Below, piece by piece: positions 1 to 9,686 of a stretch of 64,000 nt of DNA. The stretch covers positions 1 through 64,000 of the forward strand of contig JAPLPQ010000099.1 of NCBI GenBank assembly GCA_026400105.1, read 5' to 3'. The first letter of the stretch is position 1, and every line of letters begins with the position of its first letter. This DNA is from Burkholderiales bacterium (GTDB taxonomy: Bacteria; Pseudomonadota; Gammaproteobacteria; Burkholderiales; Burkholderiaceae_C). The position numbers and the translations under genes are program-made. The notes under the pieces were generated by a model. The model saw only the letters and a list, made by a program, of their open reading frames with translations. It was not told the DNA's origin and did no database searches.

Positions 1-831
1 GCCATCGAGGTTGCCGTAGGACTTCAGGGTCTCGACGCTGTCCTCGACCGTGGCGACATCGCGCAGCCGCACCGGACCGGCCGGGCGGTTCAGCACGATC
101 AGGTCGGCGAATTCGGCCGCGTTGCCGAGCTGCCGGTTCGCTTGCAGCGTCAGGGTCTGGCGCGGGCCTTCGAGTGTGCCTACGGGAGTGTTGACGTTGG
201 CGGCGCGCAGCGCGCTGGCCACCTCGTCGATGCCGATGTTGCGCGCGGACAGCGCCTCCGGGCGCACGCGCACGCGCACCGCGTAGCGCTTGGCGCCGAA
301 GATGTTGACCTGCGCCACGCCGGCCAGGGTCGAGAGCGTGGGCGAGATCAGGTGCTCGGCGTAGTCGTGCAGTTCGGCCGGCGCCAGCGAGGGCGAGGTC
401 AGCGCGACCAGCAGCACCGGCGCATCGGCCGGGTTGACCTTGCGGTAGGACGGCTGGCTCGTCATGTCCTGCGGCAGCGAGCGCTGCGCGCGCAGCAGCG
501 CGGCCTGCACGTCGAGCGCGGCGCCATCGAGTGAACGCCCCTCGACGAACTCGAGCGTCAGCGAGGTATTGCCCAGCGTGCTGGTCGAGCTGATCTGGGC
601 CAGGCCCGGGATGGTCTGGAACTGCTTTTCCAGCGGCAGCGCGACGGATGACGCCATGGTCTCGGGGCTGGCACCCGGCAGCGAGGCCGAGACGTTGATC
701 ACCGGCGTGTCGTAGCTCGGCAGCGCGGCGACCGGGATCGAGCGGTAGCCGATGACGCCGGCCAGCACGATGGCCAGGTTCAGCAGCACCGTCATGACGG
801 GGCGGCGGATGAAGAGTTCGGACAGGTTCAT
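1..831 (-). CDS. Efflux RND transporter permease subunit (AcrB/MdtB-like), N-terminal part, runs off left edge
   Basis: Reverse strand from ATG at 831 reads MNLSELFIRRPVMTVLLNLAIVLAGVIGYRSIPVAALPSYDTPVINVSASLPGASPETMASSVALPLEKQ..., the typical RND permease N-terminus. Not in the supplied ORF list because it lacks a stop in the window. Confidence 0.93.
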   Translation of the reverse strand, partial: MNLSELFIRRPVMTVLLNLAIVLAGVIGYRSIPVAALPSYDTPVINVSASLPGASPETMASSVALPLEKQFQTIPGLAQISSTSTLGNTSLTLEFVEGRSLDGAALDVQAALLRAQRSLPQDMTSQPSYRKVNPADAPVLLVALTSPSLAPAELHDYAEHLISPTLSTLAGVAQVNIFGAKRYAVRVRVRPEALSARNIGIDEVASALRAANVNTPVGTLEGPRQTLTLQANRQLGNAAEFADLIVLNRPAGPVRLRDVATVEDSVETLKSYGNLDG

Positions 832-2051
832 GGTGCGACCTTGTCGGCTTGGCCGCCTTGATTGCCCTGGCCCTCGGGCTTGCCGTTCTTCTCACTCTTG
901 CCGGCCTTGTCGCCTGCCGGCTTGCGCTCGCTGATCAGCGTGTCCGGGCGCAGGTTCTGGCGCCCGTCGACGACGACCTGATCGCCCTCGTTGAGTCCCG
1001 ACACGGCGGCATCATCGCCCTGCGCGGTGAGCAGCTGGACCGGCTTTTGCACTGCCTTGCCGTCCTGCGCGACATAGACTACTGCGCCGCGCGCGCTCTG
1101 GATCACGGCCGGCAGCGGTATCACGATCGCGTCCTTGAGCTCGCGCGTCTGCAGCGCGACCTTGACGAAGGCGCCGGGCCAGAGCTTGGACTCGCGGTTC
1201 TCGAAGCGCGCCTTGACCTTGACCGTGCCGGAGGCGGCGTCGACCACGCTGTCGACGAACTGCAGCTTGCCCGTGAGCGCCTGCGCCTGCTCGGGCAGGC
1301 GGGCCTCGACCTTGGCCTGGCCGCTCTGGAGCAATGCCAGCAGGTCGGGCAGTGCTGATTGCGGCAGGCTGAAGGCGACATCGATCGGATCGAGCCGGGT
1401 CAGGGTGGCCAGGGTCGTGACATTGGCCTGTACCGCGCTGCCCGCGAACACCGGCACCAGCCCGACGCGCCCGGCGCTGGCGGCACGGATCTGGCCGTAG
1501 GACAGCGGCACCTGTGCCGCGGCCAGGCTGGCCTGGTCGGCTTGCAGGTTCGCCAGCTGGGAATCGACCGCGGTCTGGCTGCTGTCGACCGCGCCTTGCG
1601 AGATGAAGTTCTTGGCCAACAGCTCGCGCGACCGGGCCAGCTGGCGCTGGGCATCGGCCAGCAGCACCTGGTCCTTGGCGATCTGGGCCCGCAGCTTGGC
1701 GACGTTGGCCTCGTCGCTGCGGGTGTCGAGCGTGAACAGCAGTTCGCCAGCGCGCACGGTCTGGCCCTCGCGCACATGGACCCGGCTGATCACGCCGCTG
1801 AGCTGGGGCTTGACCTCGACCGCCGACACCGGCACGACACTGCCGGTGGCGAAAAGCGAAAGCGTCAGCTGGCGCTTGACCGCCGCCACCGTGCTGACCG
1901 GTACCGCCGGGGTCGCCGCAGCGGGTTTGGCGCCTGAGCTGGTTGCGCCGTCTGGCTTGGTAGTCTGGCTTTTGTCGCCGCAGGCGTTGAGTGCCAGCGC
2001 GACAGCGAGGCCTAAGGTGGCGGTGGCGAACGATGTCGATAGCTTTTTCAT
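828..2051 (-). CDS. Efflux RND transporter periplasmic adaptor subunit (MFP), lipoprotein
   Basis: 407 aa; signal with ALNACGDKS lipobox; biotinyl-lipoyl-like GVISRVHVREGQTVRAGELLFTLD; overlaps the start of the permease gene. Confidence 0.93.
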   Translation of the reverse strand: MKKLSTSFATATLGLAVALALNACGDKSQTTKPDGATSSGAKPAAATPAVPVSTVAAVKRQLTLSLFATGSVVPVSAVEVKPQLSGVISRVHVREGQTVRAGELLFTLDTRSDEANVAKLRAQIAKDQVLLADAQRQLARSRELLAKNFISQGAVDSSQTAVDSQLANLQADQASLAAAQVPLSYGQIRAASAGRVGLVPVFAGSAVQANVTTLATLTRLDPIDVAFSLPQSALPDLLALLQSGQAKVEARLPEQAQALTGKLQFVDSVVDAASGTVKVKARFENRESKLWPGAFVKVALQTRELKDAIVIPLPAVIQSARGAVVYVAQDGKAVQKPVQLLTAQGDDAAVSGLNEGDQVVVDGRQNLRPDTLISERKPAGDKAGKSEKNGKPEGQGNQGGQADKVAP

Positions 2052-2305
2052 TATTTGGATTCAGGCGTGGCAAATTCGATAAGCCCTTGCATCATATGGC
2101 GCAATTGCTGTGCCTATATGTCGTATGGCCTGTCGCCGCAAGGACTGGCGGGCTGGCCGGACTCGTCTTGCAGGCGTTCTCGCTGCTGGCGTTCTGCGTT
2201 GCTGTGTGCTACTGGCGGCAGGCTGACTCGTGGCTTATAACTTTATGTATACTATAATTAAAATGATATAAATCCATATTGTTATCGCGCGCCAGCCTGT
2301 GAAAA

Positions 2306-4291
2306 ATGAGTGACCCGAGTCTTTCCTACCCGAGTGACCAAGCCCGTTGGATCGGGCTGGTCCTGCTGCTGCTCGGGCTGGCCGGGGCCCTGGGTTTCGA
2401 TCTCTATGCCGAGTATCGGAGCGCCTATGCCTCTGAGCGCGAGCAGGTTGACAAGGCGGCCAGGACGGTTGAAGTCAACCTGAGCCGGAACCTGCAGACC
2501 ACCAGCGATGCCCTGGAATCGATTCGCGACGAATTGCCATGGCTGCTGTCGCAGCAGATCGAACATAACGATAACAATCTGTTGAACCGTCGCCTGCAAG
2601 CCATGGCCGTGGCCCAGACCGGGGTGCGCAGCCTGCTGGTCGTCAATGCCGCTGGCCGCTCGATCGCCAGCAGCCGTCCGGAGTTGATCGGACGTGATTT
2701 TCGCGACGGCGAGCGCTACCAGACCATCAGCCGGGGCCTGGACCCCGCGCGGCTGTACGTTTCGGCGCCCTTCCTGTCCCCGCTCAATGTCTACGTCATG
2801 AGCGTGGGCCGGGTGTTGCTCGACGGTCACGGCAAGTTCGACGGTTATGTGCTGGCCATCCTCGATCCGGCGTATTTCTCGGTGCTGCTCGACTCGGTGC
2901 GCTACGCGCCGGACATGCGCATTGCGCTGATTCACCAGGCCGGCAAGGTCGTGTTCCGGGTGCCGGACCCGGAGGGGGTGACGGGGCTGGATTTGCTCGC
3001 CAAGCCCGATTCCCTGTATTGGCAGCATGCCCGCAGCGGGCAGGACCGCAGTCTGGTCGAGGGCCGCACGCCGACCACAGACCAGGAACTGCTGGTCGCG
3101 TTCCGCGCGATCCGCCCCACCTCGAGTCCGGCCGACAAGTCGCTGGTGGTCTCGGTCAGCCGCGATCAAGCGGTCATTCTGGCGCCATGGCGCAAGAATC
3201 TGCTGGTCAGGATCGTGCTGTTTTGCGCCATCGCCTGCCTAGCCGCGATCGGCCTGCTGATCTGCCAGCGCCGCCGCGCTGCCTACGCCCGGCTGCAGGC
3301 GATCCGGCAAGCCGATCAAGAGCAGGCCGAGTCCCAGCTGCGCGACAGCGAACAGCGTTTTCGTGACCTGTTCGTGCATTTGCCGGTGGCTTATCAGTCG
3401 CTCGATGTCGCGGGCTGCTGGCTCGATGCGAATCAGAAGATGGCCGATCTGCTGGGCTTCGAGTCGCCGCAACAGTTGCTGGGGCTGGACTTCATCGATT
3501 TCTGGGGCGATCAGTACCGCAGCCAGTTCGATGCCGCCTACGACCAGTTCAAGGCCAATCACAACGTCGATGGCGAGATCACGCTGCGGCGCCGGGACGG
3601 CCGGCCGGTCGATGTGCTGTTCACCGGGCGGATTCAGCGCGATGCACAAGGGCGCTTCCTGCGCACCCACTGCGTGTTGCTCGACATCAGCGAGCGGCTC
3701 GCCATGGAGCAGCATGTGCTGCAGCTCAATGCCGAGCTGGAGTCGAAGGTCGAGGCGCGCACGGCGGCACTCGCGCAGGCCAACGAGGAGCTGCATCACC
3801 AGGCCCGTCACGATGCACTGACCGGCCTGGCCAACCGGATGGCGGCCAATGAGCGGCTGCGCAGCGAGTTCCTGCTGATGAAGCGCTCACTGCTCCCCTA
3901 TGCGGTGCTGCTGCTCGACATTGACCATTTCAAGCGCGTCAACGACAGCCTGGGTCATGACGCTGGCGACAAGGTGTTGCAGGGCGTGGCGCATCTGTTG
4001 CGCGCGTCCTTGCGCGAAAGCGATCTGCTCGCCCGTTGGGGTGGCGAGGAATTCCTGGTGCTGCTGCCCGCCACCGACATGACCGAGGCCTGCCTGGTGG
4101 CCGAGAAACTGCGCCAGGGGATCGAGCTGGCGCCAGACCTGGTGGCCGGCGGCATCACGCTGAGCATCGGTGTGGCCACGGCTGGCCCCGAGCAGCTCAG
4201 CGAGGACGATGCCGTCCGCCTGGCCGACCTGCAGCTTTACGGCGCCAAGAAGGCGGGTAGAAACCGGGTGCATGCCGGGGCAGCGGCTTAG
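2306..4291 (+). CDS. Membrane sensor diguanylate cyclase (Cache-like extracytoplasmic domain, PAS, GGDEF)
   Basis: 661 aa; N-terminal TM helix, PAS segment (RFRDLFVHLPVAYQSLD), GGDEF domain with RWGGEEFLVLLP. Confidence 0.9.
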   Translation: MSDPSLSYPSDQARWIGLVLLLLGLAGALGFDLYAEYRSAYASEREQVDKAARTVEVNLSRNLQTTSDALESIRDELPWLLSQQIEHNDNNLLNRRLQAMAVAQTGVRSLLVVNAAGRSIASSRPELIGRDFRDGERYQTISRGLDPARLYVSAPFLSPLNVYVMSVGRVLLDGHGKFDGYVLAILDPAYFSVLLDSVRYAPDMRIALIHQAGKVVFRVPDPEGVTGLDLLAKPDSLYWQHARSGQDRSLVEGRTPTTDQELLVAFRAIRPTSSPADKSLVVSVSRDQAVILAPWRKNLLVRIVLFCAIACLAAIGLLICQRRRAAYARLQAIRQADQEQAESQLRDSEQRFRDLFVHLPVAYQSLDVAGCWLDANQKMADLLGFESPQQLLGLDFIDFWGDQYRSQFDAAYDQFKANHNVDGEITLRRRDGRPVDVLFTGRIQRDAQGRFLRTHCVLLDISERLAMEQHVLQLNAELESKVEARTAALAQANEELHHQARHDALTGLANRMAANERLRSEFLLMKRSLLPYAVLLLDIDHFKRVNDSLGHDAGDKVLQGVAHLLRASLRESDLLARWGGEEFLVLLPATDMTEACLVAEKLRQGIELAPDLVAGGITLSIGVATAGPEQLSEDDAVRLADLQLYGAKKAGRNRVHAGAAA

Positions 4292-4355
4292 CCTTTCCCC
4301 CTGGCGTGGCCGAGCTCAGCCGGCCGCGCAGCGGACGATCAGACTTCGCCGGCGC

Positions 4356-5369
4356 TCAGAAGCGCAGGCGCATGCCGGCCGAATAGCTGTGGCCGCTGGG
4401 CTGGCCGTCGAGTTCGTCCTTCATGGCCGTCGCGTAGAGCTCGGTCAGTTTCGACAAGGGGTAGAGGTAGCCGACCGAGTAGGTGTTGCGCTCGGCGCCG
4501 GTGGCGGGCGAGTTCTGGCCCCACTGGGCGATCAGCGCTCCCGGTCCGGCCGGCACGCGCACGCCCAGACCGCTCAGGTCGCTGTCGATGCCGGTGCTGC
4601 GGTTCTCGACCGTCGCGTACTGGGCGAACAGCTTGGCGACGCCGAAGTCGTAGGAGGCGTTGAGCTGGGTGGTGTGGGTATCGGCCACGGTGACGGTGCC
4701 ATCCTTTTCCACGTCCTGCACCACCAGCGCAGCGGCCAGCGGTCCGCTGGCATAGGCCAGGTTGACGCTCCAGTTGCCGCCGTTGCTGGCGCTGCTCGGG
4801 TTGGCTTCCTTGGCAGCGCTGGCCGCACCGAAGCGCCAGCCGTTCCAGTTCGGGCTGGCATAGGCGACCGAGTCGCTCCAGCCGGTATCACCCGTCACGG
4901 CGTTCTGGCCCGAGCCGAAGTAGTGGCGGATGCTGGGCGAGTAGCCGAACGAGTCGCCGAAGGCGTTGAACGACAGCGTCGAGAGGAACAGCGCCGTCGT
5001 GTTGCGGCCCAGCGTCAGCGTGCCGTAGTCCTTGTGCGACAGGCCGACCGAGGCGGTGCGCGAGAACTGGGTGTCGCCGCCAAAGCGGCCCTGCTCGCCG
5101 TTGTCGGCACGCAGGAAGCTTTCGAGCTTGAACAGCCCCGACAGGCCGCCACCGAGGTCCTCGCTGCCGCTCAGGCCGTAGTAGCTGGTGGTCATCTTGC
5201 CGCTGTCGAGCGCGCTCTTGACCGGCTTGCCGACGCCGACCTCCTGGGAGGAGCCGATGCTCAGGTCGACCAGGCCGTAGACCTTGACCTGGCTTTGGGC
5301 CTGGGCGCCGAAGGCGGCCAGGGCCAGGGTGGCGGCGAGCGCCAGCGGGGCGGATTTCGCAAAATGCAT
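4356..5369 (-). CDS. Gram-negative porin (Burkholderiales type)
   Basis: Signal peptide MHFAKSAPLALAATLALAAFGAQAQSQVKVYGLVDLSIG; GVRVPAGPGALIAQWG; terminal F (GMRLRF). Start moved to 5369 from the longer ORF. Confidence 0.92.
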   Translation of the reverse strand: MHFAKSAPLALAATLALAAFGAQAQSQVKVYGLVDLSIGSSQEVGVGKPVKSALDSGKMTTSYYGLSGSEDLGGGLSGLFKLESFLRADNGEQGRFGGDTQFSRTASVGLSHKDYGTLTLGRNTTALFLSTLSFNAFGDSFGYSPSIRHYFGSGQNAVTGDTGWSDSVAYASPNWNGWRFGAASAAKEANPSSASNGGNWSVNLAYASGPLAAALVVQDVEKDGTVTVADTHTTQLNASYDFGVAKLFAQYATVENRSTGIDSDLSGLGVRVPAGPGALIAQWGQNSPATGAERNTYSVGYLYPLSKLTELYATAMKDELDGQPSGHSYSAGMRLRF

Positions 5370-5572
5370 GGTGCAGACTCCTGTGGAATCAAGCCGGGGA
5401 AATCCGGCCTGTCCCGGTCTGTCAGCAAGCAATGTGCCAGTTTTTTTCAGGCAATCCTGGGAGATTCCGGCCATGACAGGGCATGGCGGTCGGCTGAATC
5501 CGCCGTAGGCACCAGGGTGGACGGCCTGGTCATTTTTGCGCACCAAAAACTGTCATCTTGTATGCAATATTG

Positions 5573-5606
5573 GCCCGTCAGCCCGTCAGCCCGTCAGCCC
5601 GTCAGC
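5573..5606. repeat. Tandem repeat, 4 copies of GCCCGTCA (8-mer)
   Basis: gcccgtca x4 at 5573-5604; overlaps the stop codon of the M20 hydrolase gene. Confidence 0.95.
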
Positions 5607-6868
5607 AGGTCCGCCAGCGTGCGCGCCACGACCTGGGTCGCGCGCCTGAGGTCCTCGAGCACCAGGTGCTCGTCGGCGCGCTTGGCATGGCTCTCGAACA
5701 CGGTGCGCGGGCCGGCGCCGTAGATCGCGGCCGGTATGCCGGCGGCACCGAACAGGCGCACATCGGTGTAGAGCGGTGTGCCCGAGGTCGGGATCGGTTC
5801 GCCGAACACGGCCTCGCCATGGCGCTGCAGCGCCGCGACCAGCGCCGCGCTGCCTTCCTGCTGGCGCCAGGACTCGGCCAGCAGCAGGCGCTTGATCTCG
5901 ACCGTGATGCCGGGCTGGCGCGCCGCCGCCTCGGCGATCACGCGCCGGATTTCGGCCTCGACCTCGACCGGGTTTTCCTCCGGAATCATGCGCCGGTCGA
6001 GCTTGAGCACCACCTTGCCCGGCACCACGTTGGTGTTGGTGCCGCCCTCGATGCGGCCGACGTTGAGGTAGGGGTGCTTGATGCCTTCGACGCCCGAGGT
6101 GATGCCCTGGTAAAGCTGGTTCTGCGCGTAGAGTGCATTGAGGATCTGGACCGCGCCTTGCAGCGCGTCGATGCCGGTGTCGGGAATCGCGGCATGCGCC
6201 ATCTGTCCATGCACCGTCACTTCGAGTTGCAGGCAGCCGTTGTGCGCGGTCACGACCTGGTAGCTGAAGCCGGCCGCCAGCAGCAGGTCGGGCTGGGTCA
6301 GCTGCTGGCGCAGCAGCCAGCCGGGACCGAGCTCGCCGCCGAATTCCTCGTCGTAGGTGAACAGCAGCTCGACCCCGCCCTTGAGCGCCAGGCCCAGCGA
6401 CTGGCTGACGGCCTCGAGCGCGCGCAGCGCGAAGGTGTAGCTCGCGAAGTCGCTCTTGCTGACCGCGGCGGCGCGGCCGTAGAGCTTGCCGTCGACCACC
6501 TCGCCGCCATAGGGGTCGTGGCTCCAGCCCTCGCCCGGCGGCACCACGTCGCCATGGGCGTTGAGCGCGATGACCGGGCCGCCAGCGCCGTAGCGCCTGC
6601 GCACGATCAGGTTGGTCAGCGTTTCGAGCCCGTAGTCATGCACCTGTTGCGCCGGCACCGGATGCTGCTCGGCTTCGAGGCCGAAGCCGGCCAGCAGCTC
6701 GGCGGTGCGCTCGGCATGCGGCGCGTTGTTGCCCGGCGGCGTGTCGGTCGGCACGCGCACCAGTTGCTGCAGGAAGCCGACTTCCTGCTCGAAATGCTTG
6801 TCGATCCAGCTGTCCAGCGCGGCGTACAGGGCAGGGTAGATGGCAGTGGAGGGGGCGGTCGGGGTCAT
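5594..6868 (-). CDS. M20 family metallo-hydrolase (ArgE/DapE/ACY1-like)
   Basis: 424 aa; ALNAHGDVVPPGEGWSHDPYGGEVVDGKLYGRAAAVSKSD; FTYDEEFGGELGPGW; overlaps the stop of the upstream gene (ATGA). Confidence 0.88.
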   Translation of the reverse strand: MTPTAPSTAIYPALYAALDSWIDKHFEQEVGFLQQLVRVPTDTPPGNNAPHAERTAELLAGFGLEAEQHPVPAQQVHDYGLETLTNLIVRRRYGAGGPVIALNAHGDVVPPGEGWSHDPYGGEVVDGKLYGRAAAVSKSDFASYTFALRALEAVSQSLGLALKGGVELLFTYDEEFGGELGPGWLLRQQLTQPDLLLAAGFSYQVVTAHNGCLQLEVTVHGQMAHAAIPDTGIDALQGAVQILNALYAQNQLYQGITSGVEGIKHPYLNVGRIEGGTNTNVVPGKVVLKLDRRMIPEENPVEVEAEIRRVIAEAAARQPGITVEIKRLLLAESWRQQEGSAALVAALQRHGEAVFGEPIPTSGTPLYTDVRLFGAAGIPAAIYGAGPRTVFESHAKRADEHLVLEDLRRATQVVARTLADLLTG

Positions 6869-8649
6869 GCGGTTTCCTTGGCGGTGAGTTCGAGCAGCTG
6901 CTGCAAGGCGCGCACGGCCAGTTCGGCGTCGTCGCAGCTGGTGGATTCGAGCGGGTTGTGGCTGATGCCGGCGTTGAGTCCGCGCACGAACAGCATCGCC
7001 TGCGGCAGCAGGTCGTGCAGCTTCATCGCGTCATGGCCGGCGCCGCTGGGCAGGCGCAGCAGCGGCAGGCCCAGCGCCTGCACCGCCTGCTCCCAGCGCG
7101 CCTGCCAGACCGGGGCTGATGGCGCGGCGGCAGCGCACAGGGTCTCCCGGATGCTGTGGCTCAGGCCGCGTCGCTCGCAGATGCGCTGCAGCTCGGCCAG
7201 CGTGTCGGCGGCGCAGGCGTCGCGCACCGCGTCGGTGGTGGCACGGATGTCGAGGCTGAAGCGGCAGCGGCCCGGCACCACGTTGACCGAACCGTTCGGC
7301 ACCTCGAGCAGGCCGATGGTGCCGACCAGATCGGGCACCTGTGCCGCGCGCTGCTCGAGGAACAGCAGCAGCTCGGCCGTGGCGGTGGCGGCGTCGCGGC
7401 GCAGCGCCATCGGCGTGGTGCCGGCATGGCTGGCCTGGCCGGTGATCTGGCCCAGGTAGCGCCGACTGCCGTTGATCGAGCTCACTATGCCCAGCGGCAG
7501 GTCCAGCCCGTTGAGCACCGGGCCCTGCTCGACATGGATCTCGACGAAGCCCAGGTACTGCGCCGGATCGCGCGCCAGCGCCGCGATCGCCTCCAGGGTC
7601 GCGGGCAGGCCGGCTTGCACCATCGCATCGCGCATGGTGATGCCGTCGCCATCGACCTGTTCGAGCCAGGCCGGATCGAACTGGCCGACCAGCGCGCCCG
7701 AGCCCAGGAAGGTGGCCGGGTAGCGCTGGCCTTCCTCCTCGGCGAAGGCCACCACCTCGATGCCGAACGGCAGCCGCCGGCCTTGGGCGTTCAGCTCGCG
7801 CACGCAGGCCATCGGCACGAAGATCCCGAGCCGGCCGTCGTAGCGCCCGCCGTTGCGCACCGTGTCGTAGTGGCTGCCGGTCAGCAGGCGCGGCGCGGCG
7901 CTGTCGCTGCCGTGGTAGACGCCCACGACGTTGCCGACCGCGTCGATGCCGATCTGGTCGAAGCCGCATTCGGTCTCCATCCAGTGCGCGATCTGCGCCG
8001 CGCAGGCGCGGTGCGCCGGGCTCAGGTAGGTCACGGTCAGCGCGTCGTCCTGCTCGCTGTGCCGGGCCAGCTGTTCGCACCAGTCCCAGACCTGCTGGCC
8101 GAGCAAGGGCTCGAAGCCGAACTTCTCGTTCAGGCGGATCTCGGCGATGCGGTGGATGTTGCGCAGCGCTTCGGCGCGCTCGAACTCCGGATGATTGAGC
8201 AGCCGGCGCGCGAAGGTCGCGATGATCTCCGCCTTGCCCAGCCCCTGGCCGCGTGGCCCGCGCACCGCCAGGATGAAGGGAAAGCCGAACCTGGCGTTGT
8301 AGTCGGCGTTGAGCTGCTGCAGGGTGGAGAACTCCTCGGGCGTGCAGTCGGTCAGGCCGGCCTTGCCCTGCTCGTGGCTCGATTCGGCGGTCAGGTGGCG
8401 GGCGATCATGGCCTTGCCGGCCAGCTCGGGGTGTGCGCGGATCAGGCCGAGCTGGGCCTCCAGGCCGGACTCGCGCACCACCTCGACCAGCGCGCGCTTG
8501 AGCGCGGCCAGGCTGACGAAGGGGCGCCGGGCGGCGGCGCGCTCGGCGATCCAGGGCGAATGCTCATAGGTGCCGGCCAGCAGCGCGCTGAATTGCGCCA
8601 CGCTGGCGGCGTTGAGCGGTTCCAGGCTCAGGATGGATGGAGGGGTCAT
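6865..8649 (-). CDS. Fusion: OHCU decarboxylase (UraD, N-terminal) - allantoate amidohydrolase (AllC-like, C-terminal)
   Basis: 594 aa; UraD part FSALLAGTYEHSPWIAERA...RAHPELAGK; AllC part LTGSHYDTVRNGGRYDGRLG...VVAFAEEEGQRY...EIHVEQGPVL. Confidence 0.92.
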   Translation of the reverse strand: MTPPSILSLEPLNAASVAQFSALLAGTYEHSPWIAERAAARRPFVSLAALKRALVEVVRESGLEAQLGLIRAHPELAGKAMIARHLTAESSHEQGKAGLTDCTPEEFSTLQQLNADYNARFGFPFILAVRGPRGQGLGKAEIIATFARRLLNHPEFERAEALRNIHRIAEIRLNEKFGFEPLLGQQVWDWCEQLARHSEQDDALTVTYLSPAHRACAAQIAHWMETECGFDQIGIDAVGNVVGVYHGSDSAAPRLLTGSHYDTVRNGGRYDGRLGIFVPMACVRELNAQGRRLPFGIEVVAFAEEEGQRYPATFLGSGALVGQFDPAWLEQVDGDGITMRDAMVQAGLPATLEAIAALARDPAQYLGFVEIHVEQGPVLNGLDLPLGIVSSINGSRRYLGQITGQASHAGTTPMALRRDAATATAELLLFLEQRAAQVPDLVGTIGLLEVPNGSVNVVPGRCRFSLDIRATTDAVRDACAADTLAELQRICERRGLSHSIRETLCAAAAPSAPVWQARWEQAVQALGLPLLRLPSGAGHDAMKLHDLLPQAMLFVRGLNAGISHNPLESTSCDDAELAVRALQQLLELTAKETA

Positions 8650-8653
8650 GGCT

Positions 8654-9640
8654 TCATTCCCAGACGAAGGCGGTGGCGGGGTCGAACGGATGGGTCGCCT
8701 TCCAGTGGCGCGCGATGTCGATGCGCCGCGTCACCCAGACCCGGTCGTGCTGCTCGACATAGTCGAGGAAGCGCTGCAGTGCGCGCATGCGGCCCGGACG
8801 GCCCAGCAGGCGGCAGTGCATGCCGATGCTCATCATGGCCGGGCGCTCGTCACCCTCGGCGTAATGGACATCGAAGGCATCCTTCAGGTATTCGAAGAAC
8901 TCGTCGCCGTGGCTGTAGCCCTGCGGCAGCGCAAAGCGCATGTCGTTGCAGTCCAGCGTGTAGGGCACGACCAGATGCGGCGCCAGCGCGCCGTCGGTCT
9001 TCCTGACCTGGAGCCAGAACGGCAGGTCGTCGCCGTAGTAGTCGCTGTCGTATTCGATGCCGCCATGGTCGGCGACCAGACGGCGCGTGTGCGGGCTGTC
9101 GCGCCCGGTGTACCAGCCGGCGCCATGCACGGTGCCGGGCTGGCCCAGGCGCTGGCCGGTCAGGCGCTCGATGCTGGCCAGTCCGCGCTGCAGGTGCTCG
9201 CGCTCGGTGGCCTCGTCGACGTTCTGGTAATGAATCCAGCGCCAGCCGTGGCAGGCGATCTCGTGGCCAAGCTCGACGAAGGCCTGGGTCACCTCGGGGC
9301 AGCGCTCGAGCGCCATGCCGACGCCGAACACGGTCAGCGGCAGGCCGCGCCGTTCGAACTCGCGCAGCAGGCGCCAGACCCCGACGCGCGAGCCGTACTC
9401 GTAGATGCCCTCCATGCTCAGGTGGCGCGCCGGGTAGGCAGTCGGGTTGAACAGCTCGGACAGGAACTGCTCGCTGCCGGCGTCGCCGTGCAGCACCGAG
9501 TTCTCGCCGCCTTCCTCGTAGTTCAGCACGAACTGGAGCGCGACACGCGCGCGCCCGGGCCAGTGGGCAGCGGGGGGATTGCGGCCATAGCCGCGCAGGT
9601 CGCGCGGGTAGGGGGGCGAGTGGGGCAGGGAGTTGGCCAT
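8654..9640 (-). CDS. puuE: Allantoinase PuuE (polysaccharide deacetylase fold)
   Basis: 328 aa; YPRDLRGYGRNPPAAHWPGRARVALQFVLNYEEGGENSVLHGD; PuuE-type rather than AllB. Confidence 0.92.
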   Translation of the reverse strand: MANSLPHSPPYPRDLRGYGRNPPAAHWPGRARVALQFVLNYEEGGENSVLHGDAGSEQFLSELFNPTAYPARHLSMEGIYEYGSRVGVWRLLREFERRGLPLTVFGVGMALERCPEVTQAFVELGHEIACHGWRWIHYQNVDEATEREHLQRGLASIERLTGQRLGQPGTVHGAGWYTGRDSPHTRRLVADHGGIEYDSDYYGDDLPFWLQVRKTDGALAPHLVVPYTLDCNDMRFALPQGYSHGDEFFEYLKDAFDVHYAEGDERPAMMSIGMHCRLLGRPGRMRALQRFLDYVEQHDRVWVTRRIDIARHWKATHPFDPATAFVWE

Positions 9641-9686
9641 GGTGGTCGATCTAGGCGGGCGGTCTAGTGGGTGGTCTGGGGGAAAA

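Noticed and set aside
2237-2290. AT-rich patch before the first diguanylate cyclase with TGTATAC and TATAAT, considered as another GntR operator
   Set aside because: Only the short TGTATAC core matches and no palindrome extends as at 10483; more simply an ordinary AT-rich promoter region.
5558-7459. 633-aa plus-strand ORF, and the similar 7156-9006 ORF
   Set aside because: Antisense to the M20 and uraD-allC genes; shadow ORFs from GC-skewed third positions.
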